A DNA stretch of 64,000 nt, taken from contig SFFE01000013.1 of the NCBI GenBank assembly GCA_004556965.1, positions 13,576 to 77,575 on the forward strand. The letters are read 5' to 3'. Source of the DNA: Clostridiales bacterium. Lineage in GTDB: Bacteria; Bacillota; Clostridia; Oscillospirales; Oscillospiraceae. Numbering within the stretch: the first letter of the stretch is position 1; each line of letters begins with the position of its first letter. The notes below the pieces were generated by a model that saw only the letters and a program-made list of their open reading frames with translations, did no database searches and was not told the origin of the DNA. Both the position numbers and the translations under genes were made by a program. This document shows, one piece after another, positions 51,051-59,751 of the stretch.

Positions 51051-52247
51051 TTACCGCCGGTTCCATTTCTCCTCGCAGGCCTCTGCTTCTGCCGGACTCA
51101 GCCCGCAGCGGGTGAGGATCTCAAGGCTGTGCTCACCCAGATCCGGCGCGCGGTCAAACCGGATTTCGGCGTCCGAATAATCGGCAAAGCCGTAGATCGC
51201 AGGGCAGGCGTCGGCGGTGGTGACGCTTGGAGGCAGGGGAAGGTCGCGCAGCCAGCCCTGCTCAATGGCGTGCTGGTCATGCAGAATGTCCTCCACGGTA
51301 TATGCTTTGATGTTGGGGACACCGTGCTCCGTTAAAATGCTTGCCGCGGTTTCGACACTGCCGCAGGTATTCAGCCAGCCTTCGATAAGGGCGGTGATAT
51401 CGTCCATGTGCCGGCACCGGGCATCGTTCGTCTCGTATTCCGGGTCGTGCGCCAACTCCGGTCGTCCCATGGCGGCACACAGCTTCTCCCACAGCGTGAC
51501 GCTCAGTGCGGCGATGATGATGGAATCCCCATTCGGGCCGTTAAAGATGCCGTAAGGACAGAGATGGGAGTCATGATTCCCGGCTTTGCGCCGCGGAATG
51601 CCGGTGATGACGTCTGAAATGCACATGTTCATCATCAGAAGGCCGCGGGCAAGCGCAACGTCGAGATACTGGCCTTTCCCGGTGCGTTCCCGGTGATAAA
51701 GCGCTGTCATAATGGTACCGTACGCATTGTAGGCGCAGACAAAATCGCCGATGGCAAAGTAATTCTTGACGGGGCCGCTGTTGGCTTCTCCGGTATAATA
51801 CATCATGCTGGAATAGGCCTGTGCGATGATATCGTAGCCGGCCTTTTCCGCGTAAGGGCCGTGCTGGCCAAAAGCTGAGATGCTGCAGTAGATGAGTCTG
51901 GGGTTGATGGCGTGCAGCACATCATAGCCCAGCCCAAGCCGGTCCATGACGCCGGGGCGATTGCTCTCAATCAGAATATCTGCCGTTTCCGCCAACTTTT
52001 TAATTACACGTGCACCGGCGGGATCTTTCAGATCCAGAACCACGGATTTTTTGTTGCGGTTGGCGTAAAAATGGGATGCGCTGTCTTTCCCGATCGTGGG
52101 GAAAAAATGACGGCAGTCATCTCCGAAAATCGGCTTTTCCACGTGGATGACCTCGGCGCCGTGGTCGGCGAGCATCGCCGCGCAGCCCGGCCCGGCAATG
52201 TTGTTGGTAATATCAATTACAGTCAGGTTTTCTAACATACCGCGCAT
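51051..52247 (-). CDS. Class III (CaiB/BaiF) CoA-transferase 1
   Basis: A 398-residue enzyme that moves CoA between carboxylic acids through an aspartyl thioester. It begins with ENLTVIDITNNIAGPGCAAM, has KSVVLDLKDPAGARVIKKLA, and the catalytic Asp is D168 in FAIGDFVCAYNAYG, matching Asp169 of CaiB and formyl-CoA transferase. GGAGG is eight bases before ATG 52247. It is divergent from nitronate-monooxygenase-like gene 2. Donor and acceptor acids are unknown. Confidence 0.92.
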   Translation of the reverse strand: MRGMLENLTVIDITNNIAGPGCAAMLADHGAEVIHVEKPIFGDDCRHFFPTIGKDSASHFYANRNKKSVVLDLKDPAGARVIKKLAETADILIESNRPGVMDRLGLGYDVLHAINPRLIYCSISAFGQHGPYAEKAGYDIIAQAYSSMMYYTGEANSGPVKNYFAIGDFVCAYNAYGTIMTALYHRERTGKGQYLDVALARGLLMMNMCISDVITGIPRRKAGNHDSHLCPYGIFNGPNGDSIIIAALSVTLWEKLCAAMGRPELAHDPEYETNDARCRHMDDITALIEGWLNTCGSVETAASILTEHGVPNIKAYTVEDILHDQHAIEQGWLRDLPLPPSVTTADACPAIYGFADYSDAEIRFDRAPDLGEHSLEILTRCGLSPAEAEACEEKWNRR

Positions 52248-52368
52248 GGTCGGTTCCTCCGTCTGATATGGTTATCAGTCGAATCGAGCTTAAAAGGACA
52301 ATTACAACCAATTATATTATGGAACTGATCGGTATGGAAAACAATAGTCATCCTGCACGAAGGGGTAC

Positions 52369-52434
52369 GGCCAATTGCCCAAACACTTTCGTATGCTATG
52401 ACCTGTCATGGAGAAAGGCCAATTGTTATAATAT
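52369..52434 (+). promoter_or_regulatory. Promoter with repeated GGCCAATTG sites before flavin oxidoreductase 2
   Basis: GGCCAATTG occurs at 52369-52377 and 52417-52425, 48 bases apart; the second runs into a perfect TATAAT (52427-52432) with no good -35 box. The string CAATTGTTATAATAT (52420-52434) is repeated exactly at 56196-56210 before CoA-transferase 2. This fits shared, activator-dependent promoters. Confidence 0.5.
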
Positions 52435-52505
52435 AAACAGAATTTAAGCTGCGCTTTCAGAACGCGGCAAAAGCAAAAAAAACATTATAAATTGGAGGAA
52501 TTACC

Positions 52506-53621
52506 ATGATTAAAACCAGACTGACTGAGCTTGTCGGCATCAAGTACCCCATCATTCAGGCGGGCATGGGCCCCTATCCGGTCACCAGCCTTTGCATTGC
52601 GGCTGCAAACGCCGGCTGCCTTGGCCTGTGCAGCACCTTTGCTACCACGTCCCGCGAGTCCAACCCCATCGTGTTTGAAGACTTCTGCAAGCAGGCGCAC
52701 GCCGAGACCACGGACGACGACGTGACGATCTTCAAGAAGATGTTCACCCGCGTGTTCGAAGAGACCAAGGAATCTGACGGCATCTTCGGCGCGAACGTCA
52801 TGGTTTCCGCAGAAGTCAAGGATAACGCCATGAAGGTCATGCAGGCGATCAAAGAGCTGCGCGATGCCGATCCGGAGATGCAGCGCCGCTTCCGCGTGCT
52901 CGTCACCACCGCTGGCGACCCGATGCCTTGGGCGAACTTCGTCAAGGAGCAGGGCATGATCTGGATGCACGTGTTCCCGGGCGTGCGCACTGCGAAGCGC
53001 TGCAAGAAGGCTGGCGTTCAGGTCCTGATCGCCTCCGGCCACGAGGGCGGCATGCACACCGCGTGGCAGCCGGTGCACAGCATGACGCTGCTGCCCGACA
53101 TCGTGGAGCAGTTCTCCGACGAAAACACCATCGTGTGCGGCGCCGGTGGCTTCTGCGACAGCAAGAGCCTTGCGGCTGCGCTTGCAATGGGCGCTGACGG
53201 CGTGCAGATGGGCACCCGTTTCCTGGCGACCGAAGAGAGTGACTTCTGCGATCTGTGGAAGAAGATGGTCGTCGATTGCGTCGATGGCGGCACGATCGTT
53301 GCGCGCGGCTTTGTCGGCCCGGCTCGCTGGCTCCGTTCCCCGGTTTCCACGCAGCATGCCTACAACACCGCAAAGGACGCGCCCGGCTCCTACGTCGGCG
53401 TGCCGGATGACTTCTCCCAGATCCCGATGGACCTGCTGACCTTCGAGCGCACGGGCATTGCCGCCACCTATCGGGGCGACGTGGATCACGCCATGGCTGG
53501 CGCCGGCGAGTGCGCACAGCGTATCAACGACCTGCCGAAGACCGCCGATATGGTGCAGCAGATCATGGCGGAGACCGAAGAGATCCTCAAGGGTCTGGCC
53601 GCGAAGTACGTCGTCGAGTAA
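52506..53621 (+). CDS. Nitronate monooxygenase/FabK-like flavin oxidoreductase 2
   Basis: A 371-residue FMN-type TIM-barrel enzyme, longer than its two relatives in the window owing to an insertion at about 55-100. It starts MIKTRLTELVGIKYPIIQAG. The active-site loop is VLIASGHEGGMHTAWQPVH with the family His-Glu-Gly-Gly; TIVCGAGGFCDSKSLAAALA and GVQMGTRFLATEESDFC bind flavin. GGAGG precedes ATG 52506. A hotdog-fold gene follows 234 bases on. Reaction unknown; the conserved loop differs from that of genes 1 and 3, so the three paralogues probably act on different substrates. Confidence 0.88.
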   Translation: MIKTRLTELVGIKYPIIQAGMGPYPVTSLCIAAANAGCLGLCSTFATTSRESNPIVFEDFCKQAHAETTDDDVTIFKKMFTRVFEETKESDGIFGANVMVSAEVKDNAMKVMQAIKELRDADPEMQRRFRVLVTTAGDPMPWANFVKEQGMIWMHVFPGVRTAKRCKKAGVQVLIASGHEGGMHTAWQPVHSMTLLPDIVEQFSDENTIVCGAGGFCDSKSLAAALAMGADGVQMGTRFLATEESDFCDLWKKMVVDCVDGGTIVARGFVGPARWLRSPVSTQHAYNTAKDAPGSYVGVPDDFSQIPMDLLTFERTGIAATYRGDVDHAMAGAGECAQRINDLPKTADMVQQIMAETEEILKGLAAKYVVE

Positions 53622-53775
53622 TCCCAGCAGCCCCAAACGCCGTCCGGCCGGCGTTTTGGAAGATGTGCGCCGGCTCCTGACAGAGGCGCGTCTTCACCGT
53701 CGCTGCGTATCCGGAGCGTCCGGAGTATGCAGTGGAATTTCCGCGATAGTTCCCTTTTTCCCTTTCCATACAGAG

Positions 53776-53811
53776 CTTTGCGGTCATGGCTGTCCGGTCA
53801 TGACCGCAAAG
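53776..53811. promoter_or_regulatory. 13-bp inverted repeat before the hotdog gene
   Basis: CTTTGCGGTCATG (53776-53788) and CATGACCGCAAAG (53799-53811) form a perfect stem with a 10-base loop, 45 bases before the start codon. It could be an operator or a leader hairpin; it lacks a U-tract. Confidence 0.4.
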
Positions 53812-53855
53812 CGGACGATTCAACCATGAAACTGTTTCAAAAAGGAGAACCAGAG

Positions 53856-54317
53856 ATGTCTGACTTCACCCCTGAATTTTTTGAAAATGCAAAAGAAGCC
53901 ATTACGCATGGCAAAATCGAATATCTGAACGCCGCCGGACTTGCTCCGGAGCTGTTTGAAGAGCGTCATGTTGTCTGCAGACTTCCGGTCGATCCGATGC
54001 ACATGAACCACGTCGGCATGGTGTACGCGGGCAGCTTTTTCATCGTGGCGGAAGCCACCGGCGCCACTCTGATCAAGTGCACCTACGGCAAGAAGTATGT
54101 GGCGATCATCAAGAATGCTACGCTCGATTATCTCAGACCGGCGAAGACCGATCTGGTCGTCGAGCTGAGCATGACCGAGGAAGAGGCCAAGGAGCGCATC
54201 GCTTATGTGGAAGAGCACGGCAAGGGCCAGTATCCGCTGGACGTCCCCGTGAAGGACGCCGAGGGCAACCTCTGCGCCAACGTCCACATTACGTACTATT
54301 TGATGCCCAACAAATAA
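53856..54317 (+). CDS. Hotdog-fold thioesterase-like protein (DUF4442/PaaI type)
   Basis: A 153-residue single hotdog domain. The central helix segment is MNHVGMVYAGSFFIVAEATG (about 50-69), followed by strands KYVAIIKNATLDYLRPAKTD and NLCANVHITYYLM. An extra acidic stretch (about 105-130) is inserted before the last strands. AAGGAG precedes ATG 53856; an upstream in-frame ATG at 53826 lacks a site. Relatives hydrolyse acyl-CoA or bind it. It probably releases product acid or clears dead-end CoA esters. Confidence 0.82.
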   Translation: MSDFTPEFFENAKEAITHGKIEYLNAAGLAPELFEERHVVCRLPVDPMHMNHVGMVYAGSFFIVAEATGATLIKCTYGKKYVAIIKNATLDYLRPAKTDLVVELSMTEEEAKERIAYVEEHGKGQYPLDVPVKDAEGNLCANVHITYYLMPNK

Positions 54318-54333
54318 ACCCGCACAGAATCCC

Positions 54334-54367
54334 AAAAAACCAGACGCCTCACGGCGTCTGGTTTTTT
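54334..54367. terminator. Bidirectional terminator between hotdog and ligase 2 genes
   Basis: AAAAAACCAGACGCC-TCAC-GGCGTCTGGTTTTTT: a 9-bp GC stem with six-base A/T tracts on both sides. Confidence 0.93.
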
Positions 54368-54391
54368 GCTCTTCAGGGCGGTGTTTCAAGC

Positions 54392-55936
54392 TCAGGCATC
54401 GCGGTGCTTTAGACGGTCGATGAGCACCTTGCCGGTGGCGTTTTTGGGCAGCTCGTCCAGGAATTCGATCTCCTTGGGGATGCGGAAGGCCGGCATATGC
54501 TCGCGGCAGAATGCCTTGAGCGCTTCCGCCGTCAGCTCTGCGCCGGGCATGCGCACGACACTGGCCTTCACATGCTCGCCCCAGCGCTCGTCCGGCATGC
54601 CGTATACGGCGACTTCCGATACCTCAGGCATCTTGAGGATGACGTTGGACACTTCCTCAGGATAGATGTTCTCACCGCCGGAGATGATGAGGGAATCCTT
54701 GCGCCCGCGGAGATAGAGGTAGCCGCGCTCGTCCAGATAGCCGACGTCCTTGGTGTGGTACCAGCCGTTGACGATGACGGCTGCGGTCAGCTCCGGCTGC
54801 CGGTAATATTCCGTCATCATGCCGCGGCCCTGTACGAGGATTTCGCCGGCTTCGCCGGTTTCGCAGTCCGTGCCGTCGTCGCGCACGATCCGGATGGCGG
54901 CGCCCGGCAGCGGATGACCGACGGAGCGCAGACGCGCGCTGCCGTCCGGCACATGATCCTCCGGCACCAGCGCGGTCACGGTGCTTGCCATTTCCGTCAT
55001 GCCGTAGGACTGGTAGAAGCTGCAGTCCAGCTTGTTCAGCGCACGATCCAGCAGGTCGGGGGAGATGGGGCAGGTGGAGTAGTTAACGACGTGCAGGTTG
55101 CTCAGATCCAGCTCCCGGCGGTCCGCCTCGTCCAGAATGCTTTTGAGAATCAGCGGGATGACGCCGATGGCGTTGACCTTTTCCCGCACCAGACTTTCCA
55201 CATAGTCCGAAACGGTAAACTGCTGCATCAAAATCAGCGTGCCGCCGGTGGCCAGCGTGAGATATGCGCCGGTGCAGGCGGAGTGGAAGAGCTGGGAGAT
55301 GAACTGATAGATCTGTCCATCCGGGAAGGCCAGCGTTTCCAGCATGCTCTCCAACTGATTGAGATAGGCGCAGTGGGAATAAACCACGCATTTGGGCCGG
55401 CCGGTCGTGCCGCTGGTGTGCATGTGATACGCGGGGTCGCTCAGTGCGACTTCGGTTTCAATGGGGGTGTCCGGCTGCCCCTCCAGCAGGGAATAGAGGG
55501 CGGAGCGGCCGCCTTCCTGCTCCAGACGAATGAAGCGGATTCGATCTTCATAATGCCGGGTCAGTTCTTCGCCCCATTCGGGCTTTTCCGCCTTGAGGAA
55601 GGCACAGGTCACCTCGTTCAGATCAAGCAGATATTCCATCTCCTCCGGCGTAAGCCGCCAATTGAATTTCACGGCGATTGCGCCGAGCTTTTCGATGGCC
55701 ATTTCCGCGATCATGAATTCCGGGCAGTTGCGCGAGATGACGGCTACGCTGTCACCCTTCCGGACGCCGAGACTGCGCAGGTAGTGCGCCGTCTGGTTGA
55801 TCAGAGCGCCCAGCTCCGCATAGGTGATGCGCCAATTACCGAAGACGATGGCTTCCCGTTCCGGGCAGCGGGAGAGGGATTCGTCCAAAATCTGACCGAC
55901 GCCGGTGTTTTTCTGGAATCTACTTAAATTCTCCAT
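54392..55936 (-). CDS. Acyl-CoA ligase 2 (adenylate-forming, class I)
   Basis: A 514-residue ANL-family enzyme clearly paralogous to ligase 1 (shared runs such as NWRLTPEEM, LFHSA/LFHTA and NYSTCPI). P-loop HTSGTTGRPK (173-182), YQSYGMTEMAS, YHTKDVGYLDERGYLYLRG and the C-terminal NATGK lysine are intact. AAGGAG precedes ATG 55936. It is divergent from CoA-transferase 2 across a 553-base AT-rich control region. Its acid substrate is probably related to, but not the same as, that of ligase 1. Confidence 0.92.
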   Translation of the reverse strand: MENLSRFQKNTGVGQILDESLSRCPEREAIVFGNWRITYAELGALINQTAHYLRSLGVRKGDSVAVISRNCPEFMIAEMAIEKLGAIAVKFNWRLTPEEMEYLLDLNEVTCAFLKAEKPEWGEELTRHYEDRIRFIRLEQEGGRSALYSLLEGQPDTPIETEVALSDPAYHMHTSGTTGRPKCVVYSHCAYLNQLESMLETLAFPDGQIYQFISQLFHSACTGAYLTLATGGTLILMQQFTVSDYVESLVREKVNAIGVIPLILKSILDEADRRELDLSNLHVVNYSTCPISPDLLDRALNKLDCSFYQSYGMTEMASTVTALVPEDHVPDGSARLRSVGHPLPGAAIRIVRDDGTDCETGEAGEILVQGRGMMTEYYRQPELTAAVIVNGWYHTKDVGYLDERGYLYLRGRKDSLIISGGENIYPEEVSNVILKMPEVSEVAVYGMPDERWGEHVKASVVRMPGAELTAEALKAFCREHMPAFRIPKEIEFLDELPKNATGKVLIDRLKHRDA

Positions 55937-56128
55937 TTCCGAGTCTCCTTTTTCTTTATACCGCAGCGCCGCGGGCCTGTTCGTTATTTATTTATCCATG
56001 AATTCATTATAGAGATTTCGGCTCGGCGTGGTCTTCATCGAAGGTTACAAACTTATCAAAGAATTCACAATGTCATTTTGTATGAAATATGAGTTGTTTT
56101 TCTCGAATTTTTGGAGCACCTGACATCT

Positions 56129-56403
56129 CTGCACAAAGTGAGAACGTGGAAGGGGGGATAAAATTCGTAACAAATGCCGTGAACTTTTTCACAAACAATT
56201 GTTATAATATCTACAAAAGTAGGCGAAATCTGCGGCGGATCCTGCAATTGAAACCAGTTTTTTTGCAAATATCCTGAATTTTTTTGCAGAATTCAGCAAA
56301 GATGACGAAACAGCTGTGCAAAGTGCCGAAAAGAAAATTCGCAGATTTTTTCTATTGTTTTCCACGTAAAAAAATACAAAAATACAGCGTGGAATTTGTG
56401 CTG
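56129..56403. promoter_or_regulatory. Divergent control region with TGTGCA-type motifs between ligase 2 and CoA-transferase 2
   Basis: The gene-free stretch 55937-56489 is much richer in A+T than its neighbours. CTGCACAAAG (56129-56138), CTGTGCAAAG (56314-56323) and TTTGTGCTG (56395-56403) resemble the sites before acyl-CoA ligase 1. This is a candidate binding region for the PucR paralogues. Confidence 0.4.
56196..56210 (+). promoter_or_regulatory. Probable promoter -10 region of CoA-transferase 2
   Basis: CAATTGTTATAATAT contains a perfect TATAAT (56203-56208) without a good -35 box and repeats exactly the string at 52420-52434. The leader would be about 270 bases. Confidence 0.5.
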
Positions 56404-56489
56404 TTATCAAAAAAGTGCCGAATCCAGGCTCACGGGCGCTTTTATGATGGAAGAACCCCGATATTTCAGATCTTAAGGAGGAAATCACC

Positions 56490-57671
56490 TTGAAGAAACC
56501 ATTGGAAGGCTTGTTTGTCGTTGAAATGACGACCTATTGGTCCGCTACCACCACCGCTCGCTTCATGCGAGACATGGGTGCGCGCGTTGTCCGCGTCGAG
56601 ACCCCGCCGATCGGCGATTTCTGCCGGTACTATGGCAGATCCATGGGCATGCCGATCACGGCGGAAGAGAACCCCATCCACGACATTTTCAACGGCGGCA
56701 AAGAGTGCGTGGCCCTCAACCTGAAGGAGCCTGAAAACCTCAAGATCATGCACAACATGATCGCCAAGGCGGATGTGTTCATCACCAGCACCCGTACCGC
56801 CGGCCTGAAGAAGCTGGGCTTGGATTGGGAGACGCTGCATGAGCAGTATCCGAAGCTCGTCATGGGTCAGGTTACCGGCTATGGCATCAACGGCCCGCTG
56901 GTCAACCGCCCCGGCATCGACGCCATCGCCTACTTCGGCGCAAACGGCGTGGTTCTCGATACCCGCACTGATCCCAACAGCCCTCCGATCTATCCGCCTG
57001 CAGGCATGGGCGACACCACGACCGGCATCACCCTGCTCAGCGGCGTGCTGGCAGCGCTGCTCAGAGCGCGCGAGACCGGCGAAGGCGATTACGTCATGAC
57101 CTCCCTTTACGGCACCGGCAACTTTGTCACCTCCGGCTTTGCCACCAACTGCAACTACGGCTACGAGTGGCCGCGTGAGGCGCACACCATGAGCCCGCTG
57201 GGCCAGGGCTATCTCTGCAAGGACGGCCGCTACATCTATATGTTCATCAACGACTACACCACCAACTGGCCGAGAGTGGTGAAGGCGTTCGATCTGCCGG
57301 AAGAGGTCGCCAAAGACGAGCGCTTTATGACCAAGGAGTCCACGACCATCATTGCCAACCGCTCTGCGCTGGTTGATATTATGCGCGAGTATGCGCTCAA
57401 AAAGACGGCACAGGAGATTCTGGACGTTCTGGTCGAGCTTGACGTTCCGAGCTGCATCCTCAACCAGTACAAGGACCGCTTCGAGGGCGAATGGCTGGAG
57501 CAGTCGCTGGCCAATGGCTATCTGACGCCGCACACCTATCCCTCCGGCAAGACCGCTTATCTGGCACAGATGCCGATCTATTTCGGCAGCCAGGGCGTGC
57601 AGGATCTGTACGCACGTCACAGAGCGCTCGGCGAGGACAACGAAGCCATTATCAAGGAGTTCGGCGAATAA
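56490..57671 (+). CDS. Class III (CaiB/BaiF) CoA-transferase 2
   Basis: A 393-residue enzyme. It starts at TTG 56490 with a strong AAGGAGG nine bases upstream. N-terminal EGLFVVEMTTYWSATTTARF, then VVRVETPPIGDFCRYYG and KECVALNLKEPENLK; the probable catalytic Asp is D175 in PAGMGDTTTGITLL. The TTY/TTAR start and the long acidic stretch resemble the 2-hydroxyacyl/phenyllactate CoA-transferase branch (HadA/FldA-like) more than transferase 1 does. Divergent from ligase 2 and followed by PucR regulator 2. Substrate unknown. Confidence 0.9.
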   Translation: MKKPLEGLFVVEMTTYWSATTTARFMRDMGARVVRVETPPIGDFCRYYGRSMGMPITAEENPIHDIFNGGKECVALNLKEPENLKIMHNMIAKADVFITSTRTAGLKKLGLDWETLHEQYPKLVMGQVTGYGINGPLVNRPGIDAIAYFGANGVVLDTRTDPNSPPIYPPAGMGDTTTGITLLSGVLAALLRARETGEGDYVMTSLYGTGNFVTSGFATNCNYGYEWPREAHTMSPLGQGYLCKDGRYIYMFINDYTTNWPRVVKAFDLPEEVAKDERFMTKESTTIIANRSALVDIMREYALKKTAQEILDVLVELDVPSCILNQYKDRFEGEWLEQSLANGYLTPHTYPSGKTAYLAQMPIYFGSQGVQDLYARHRALGEDNEAIIKEFGE

Positions 57672-57703
57672 GCGAAGAACGCCGCCGGGTACGCAAACGA
57701 TCC

Positions 57704-57739
57704 AATCAGGGATGCTCAGCTCGAGCATCCCTGATTTCA
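57704..57739 (+). terminator. Terminator after CoA-transferase 2
   Basis: A perfect 14-bp stem (57704-57717 with 57723-57736; GGGATGCTC core) with a 5-base loop. The T-tract is weak (TT then CAC). Confidence 0.7.
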
Positions 57740-57759
57740 CAACGCAGAGAAAAATGGAA

Positions 57760-57788
57760 TTGTCTTTTTTGTAACAATCGGTTAGAAT
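57760..57788 (+). promoter_or_regulatory. Sigma-A promoter of PucR regulator 2
   Basis: TTGTCT (57760-57765), a 17-base spacer and TAGAAT (57783-57788), about 75 bases before the start codon. Confidence 0.65.
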
Positions 57789-57861
57789 AAAAACCGGTGC
57801 ACTGCCGCAGAAGCCGGCCGGAGGGCCGGATGTGACACGAAGGAAAGTGAGGAATGGAACG

Positions 57862-59487
57862 ATGGCGTTATCTGTGGAACTTGTTGCGGAAAGCATGAAG
57901 AAGTTTGACGTGGAAATTATGCTGGCGCAGGACCGGCCGTTTGCATTTCGGACGATCCAGATGCTGTCGGCGGAAACGGCGGAGTCGCTTTCCGAGGACG
58001 TTCTGTACGTTGCTGAGCCGAAAATGCTATACAAGCTCTCGAAGAGCAAGTACAGGGATCATTGCTTTGTCTTTCGGGCGAGACCGGCGCAGATCGAGCG
58101 GTACCGCAGCTTTGTCAACGCCATTGTATTCGGAGAATCTTTTGGACTGGGCGACGTTGTCAACCACCTGATGAACCTGTTTGCCCATGTGAACGGGCTG
58201 GAGCAGGAGCTGAGCCATGCGGTGCTGCAGCGCGCCGGATATGAGCCGATTGTGCAAGTTGCAAAAAAAATGATTCCGGACGGTGTGCTGCTGCTGATGG
58301 ACTCGGCATACAACATCATTGCCTCCACGCATGAGCATGTTGAGGGCAACGCATATGTCGACGGACTGCTGCGGAACAAGTTTTACGACAAGACTTCGCT
58401 GGACCGCATGGCGGAAATGGGGTATTTTGACAATCGGGACAAATATCTGGAGCCGATTCTGGTAGAGCCGCCCAACATCTGTGACTGCCCGGTCATACTG
58501 CGCTCCTATCATGAAGATGGCACGTTTTTTACCTTTGTCAGCTGCTATTTCCCAACCCATGCACCCACACTGCTGGACCAATATTTTGTCCGGAGTATCA
58601 CAGACCAGCTTGACCGCCATTTCAAAGCCAGTGGGTTTTACGATCACAGCATCCCCCGGCGGCAGCAGCTGATCGACGATCTGATCCGGAACCGGGACGC
58701 CAACAAGGAGTTTATCAGCAATCGGTGTAAGGAGCTTCGCATCCCGCAGGAGGGCGATTTCCGGCTGGTATATATTGATCTCGCGCAGAATCATGCGCTC
58801 AAGGCAAGCCATCTGGGTGTTCAGCTTCGCGCATGGTGTACTGTGCCGCACTACGGTGTGTTTCAATATCACAACTCTGTGATTTTGCTCCTGCGCGATT
58901 GGCACCACGGCAGTGTTGCCGAACGGGAAGCCTACCGGGAGCAGTGGAAAGAGACGATGGAGATCATTCGCGCACATCAGGGCGTTCTGGGCATCAGCCT
59001 GCTGTTTCACAGCATCCAAAAATTTGGCGTAGCCTTTTCCCAGGCGGAGACCGCGATTCAATTTGGCCGGCGCTATGCGCCCGACGAGATGGAATTTCAC
59101 TATTCGAAGTACTATCTGTACGATATGCTGGAATGCTATCGGGAAAAATTCGAGCTGGATGATGTGTATGTCCGGTATATCGACCAGCTGGAGAGTGAAG
59201 GCGGCGGCGGTGCGTACAGCAATTTGACGCTGCTGTATTACTACATCGCGCTGGAGCGCAACATCTCCATGACGGCAAAGCGGATGCATATGCACCGCAA
59301 CAGCATCATCTACCGTCTTCAGAAGATTCAGGACGTGCTGGAACTCGATCTGGACGATCCGGACGTCCGGCTGCGCCTGATGATCTCGTTCCGGATCCTC
59401 GAAATGACCGGACGGATACAACTGCCGCAGGAGCAGGAACTGCTGGACGAGTCAACAGAGCAGGAGCACTTTCGCCCAATCGAATGA
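57862..59487 (+). CDS. PucR/CdaR-family transcriptional regulator 2
   Basis: A 541-residue paralogue of regulator 1 with the same layout: an N-terminal sensor region (ALSVELVAESMKKFDVEIML), a middle region, and a C-terminal helix-turn-helix LLYYYIALERNISMTAKRMH, MHRNSIIYRLQKIQDVLELD. The acidic tail (EQEHFRPIE) is longer. The start ATG 57862 follows GAGG; ATG/GTG-like codons further upstream have no site. It has its own promoter. The two regulators flank the organic-acid region and may answer different ligands while sharing DNA motifs. Confidence 0.88.
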   Translation: MALSVELVAESMKKFDVEIMLAQDRPFAFRTIQMLSAETAESLSEDVLYVAEPKMLYKLSKSKYRDHCFVFRARPAQIERYRSFVNAIVFGESFGLGDVVNHLMNLFAHVNGLEQELSHAVLQRAGYEPIVQVAKKMIPDGVLLLMDSAYNIIASTHEHVEGNAYVDGLLRNKFYDKTSLDRMAEMGYFDNRDKYLEPILVEPPNICDCPVILRSYHEDGTFFTFVSCYFPTHAPTLLDQYFVRSITDQLDRHFKASGFYDHSIPRRQQLIDDLIRNRDANKEFISNRCKELRIPQEGDFRLVYIDLAQNHALKASHLGVQLRAWCTVPHYGVFQYHNSVILLLRDWHHGSVAEREAYREQWKETMEIIRAHQGVLGISLLFHSIQKFGVAFSQAETAIQFGRRYAPDEMEFHYSKYYLYDMLECYREKFELDDVYVRYIDQLESEGGGGAYSNLTLLYYYIALERNISMTAKRMHMHRNSIIYRLQKIQDVLELDLDDPDVRLRLMISFRILEMTGRIQLPQEQELLDESTEQEHFRPIE

Positions 59488-59634
59488 GGACGGCTCTGCG
59501 ATGCATGAGATCCCCTGCCGATTCGGCTGGGGATCCCATGCTTTTTTGCCGCATTGTGAGGGATAAAACGCACAGAATTCCCGGCGGTCAAACGGAGATA
59601 TTTCAGCAAAGACTACGTTGACCTAGTCAGAAAT

Positions 59635-59664
59635 TTGACATATTCTAGTCTTGTGCAATATCAG
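59635..59664 (+). promoter_or_regulatory. Promoter of flavin oxidoreductase 3
   Basis: TTGACA (59635-59640), an 18-base spacer and TATCAG (59659-59664). The spacer contains CTAGTC, also present at 59623-59628, and TTGTGCAA (59651-59658), the motif seen before acyl-CoA ligase 1. Confidence 0.5.
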
Positions 59665-59751
59665 GAACCAGAAGTTTTTTTTGCAAAACGCAGGGGCAAA
59701 CCCGGCGTGAAGATGCTGAAAGATCAGAACAAATCAAGGAGGAAACGACAT

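Noticed and set aside
42468..56000. A bile-acid-inducible (bai) operon
   Set aside because: A BaiCD/BaiH-like flavoenzyme, CoA ligases and CoA-transferases are present, but no BaiE dehydratase, BaiA dehydrogenase or BaiG transporter was seen, and gene order differs. The broader class is kept, the specific claim is not.
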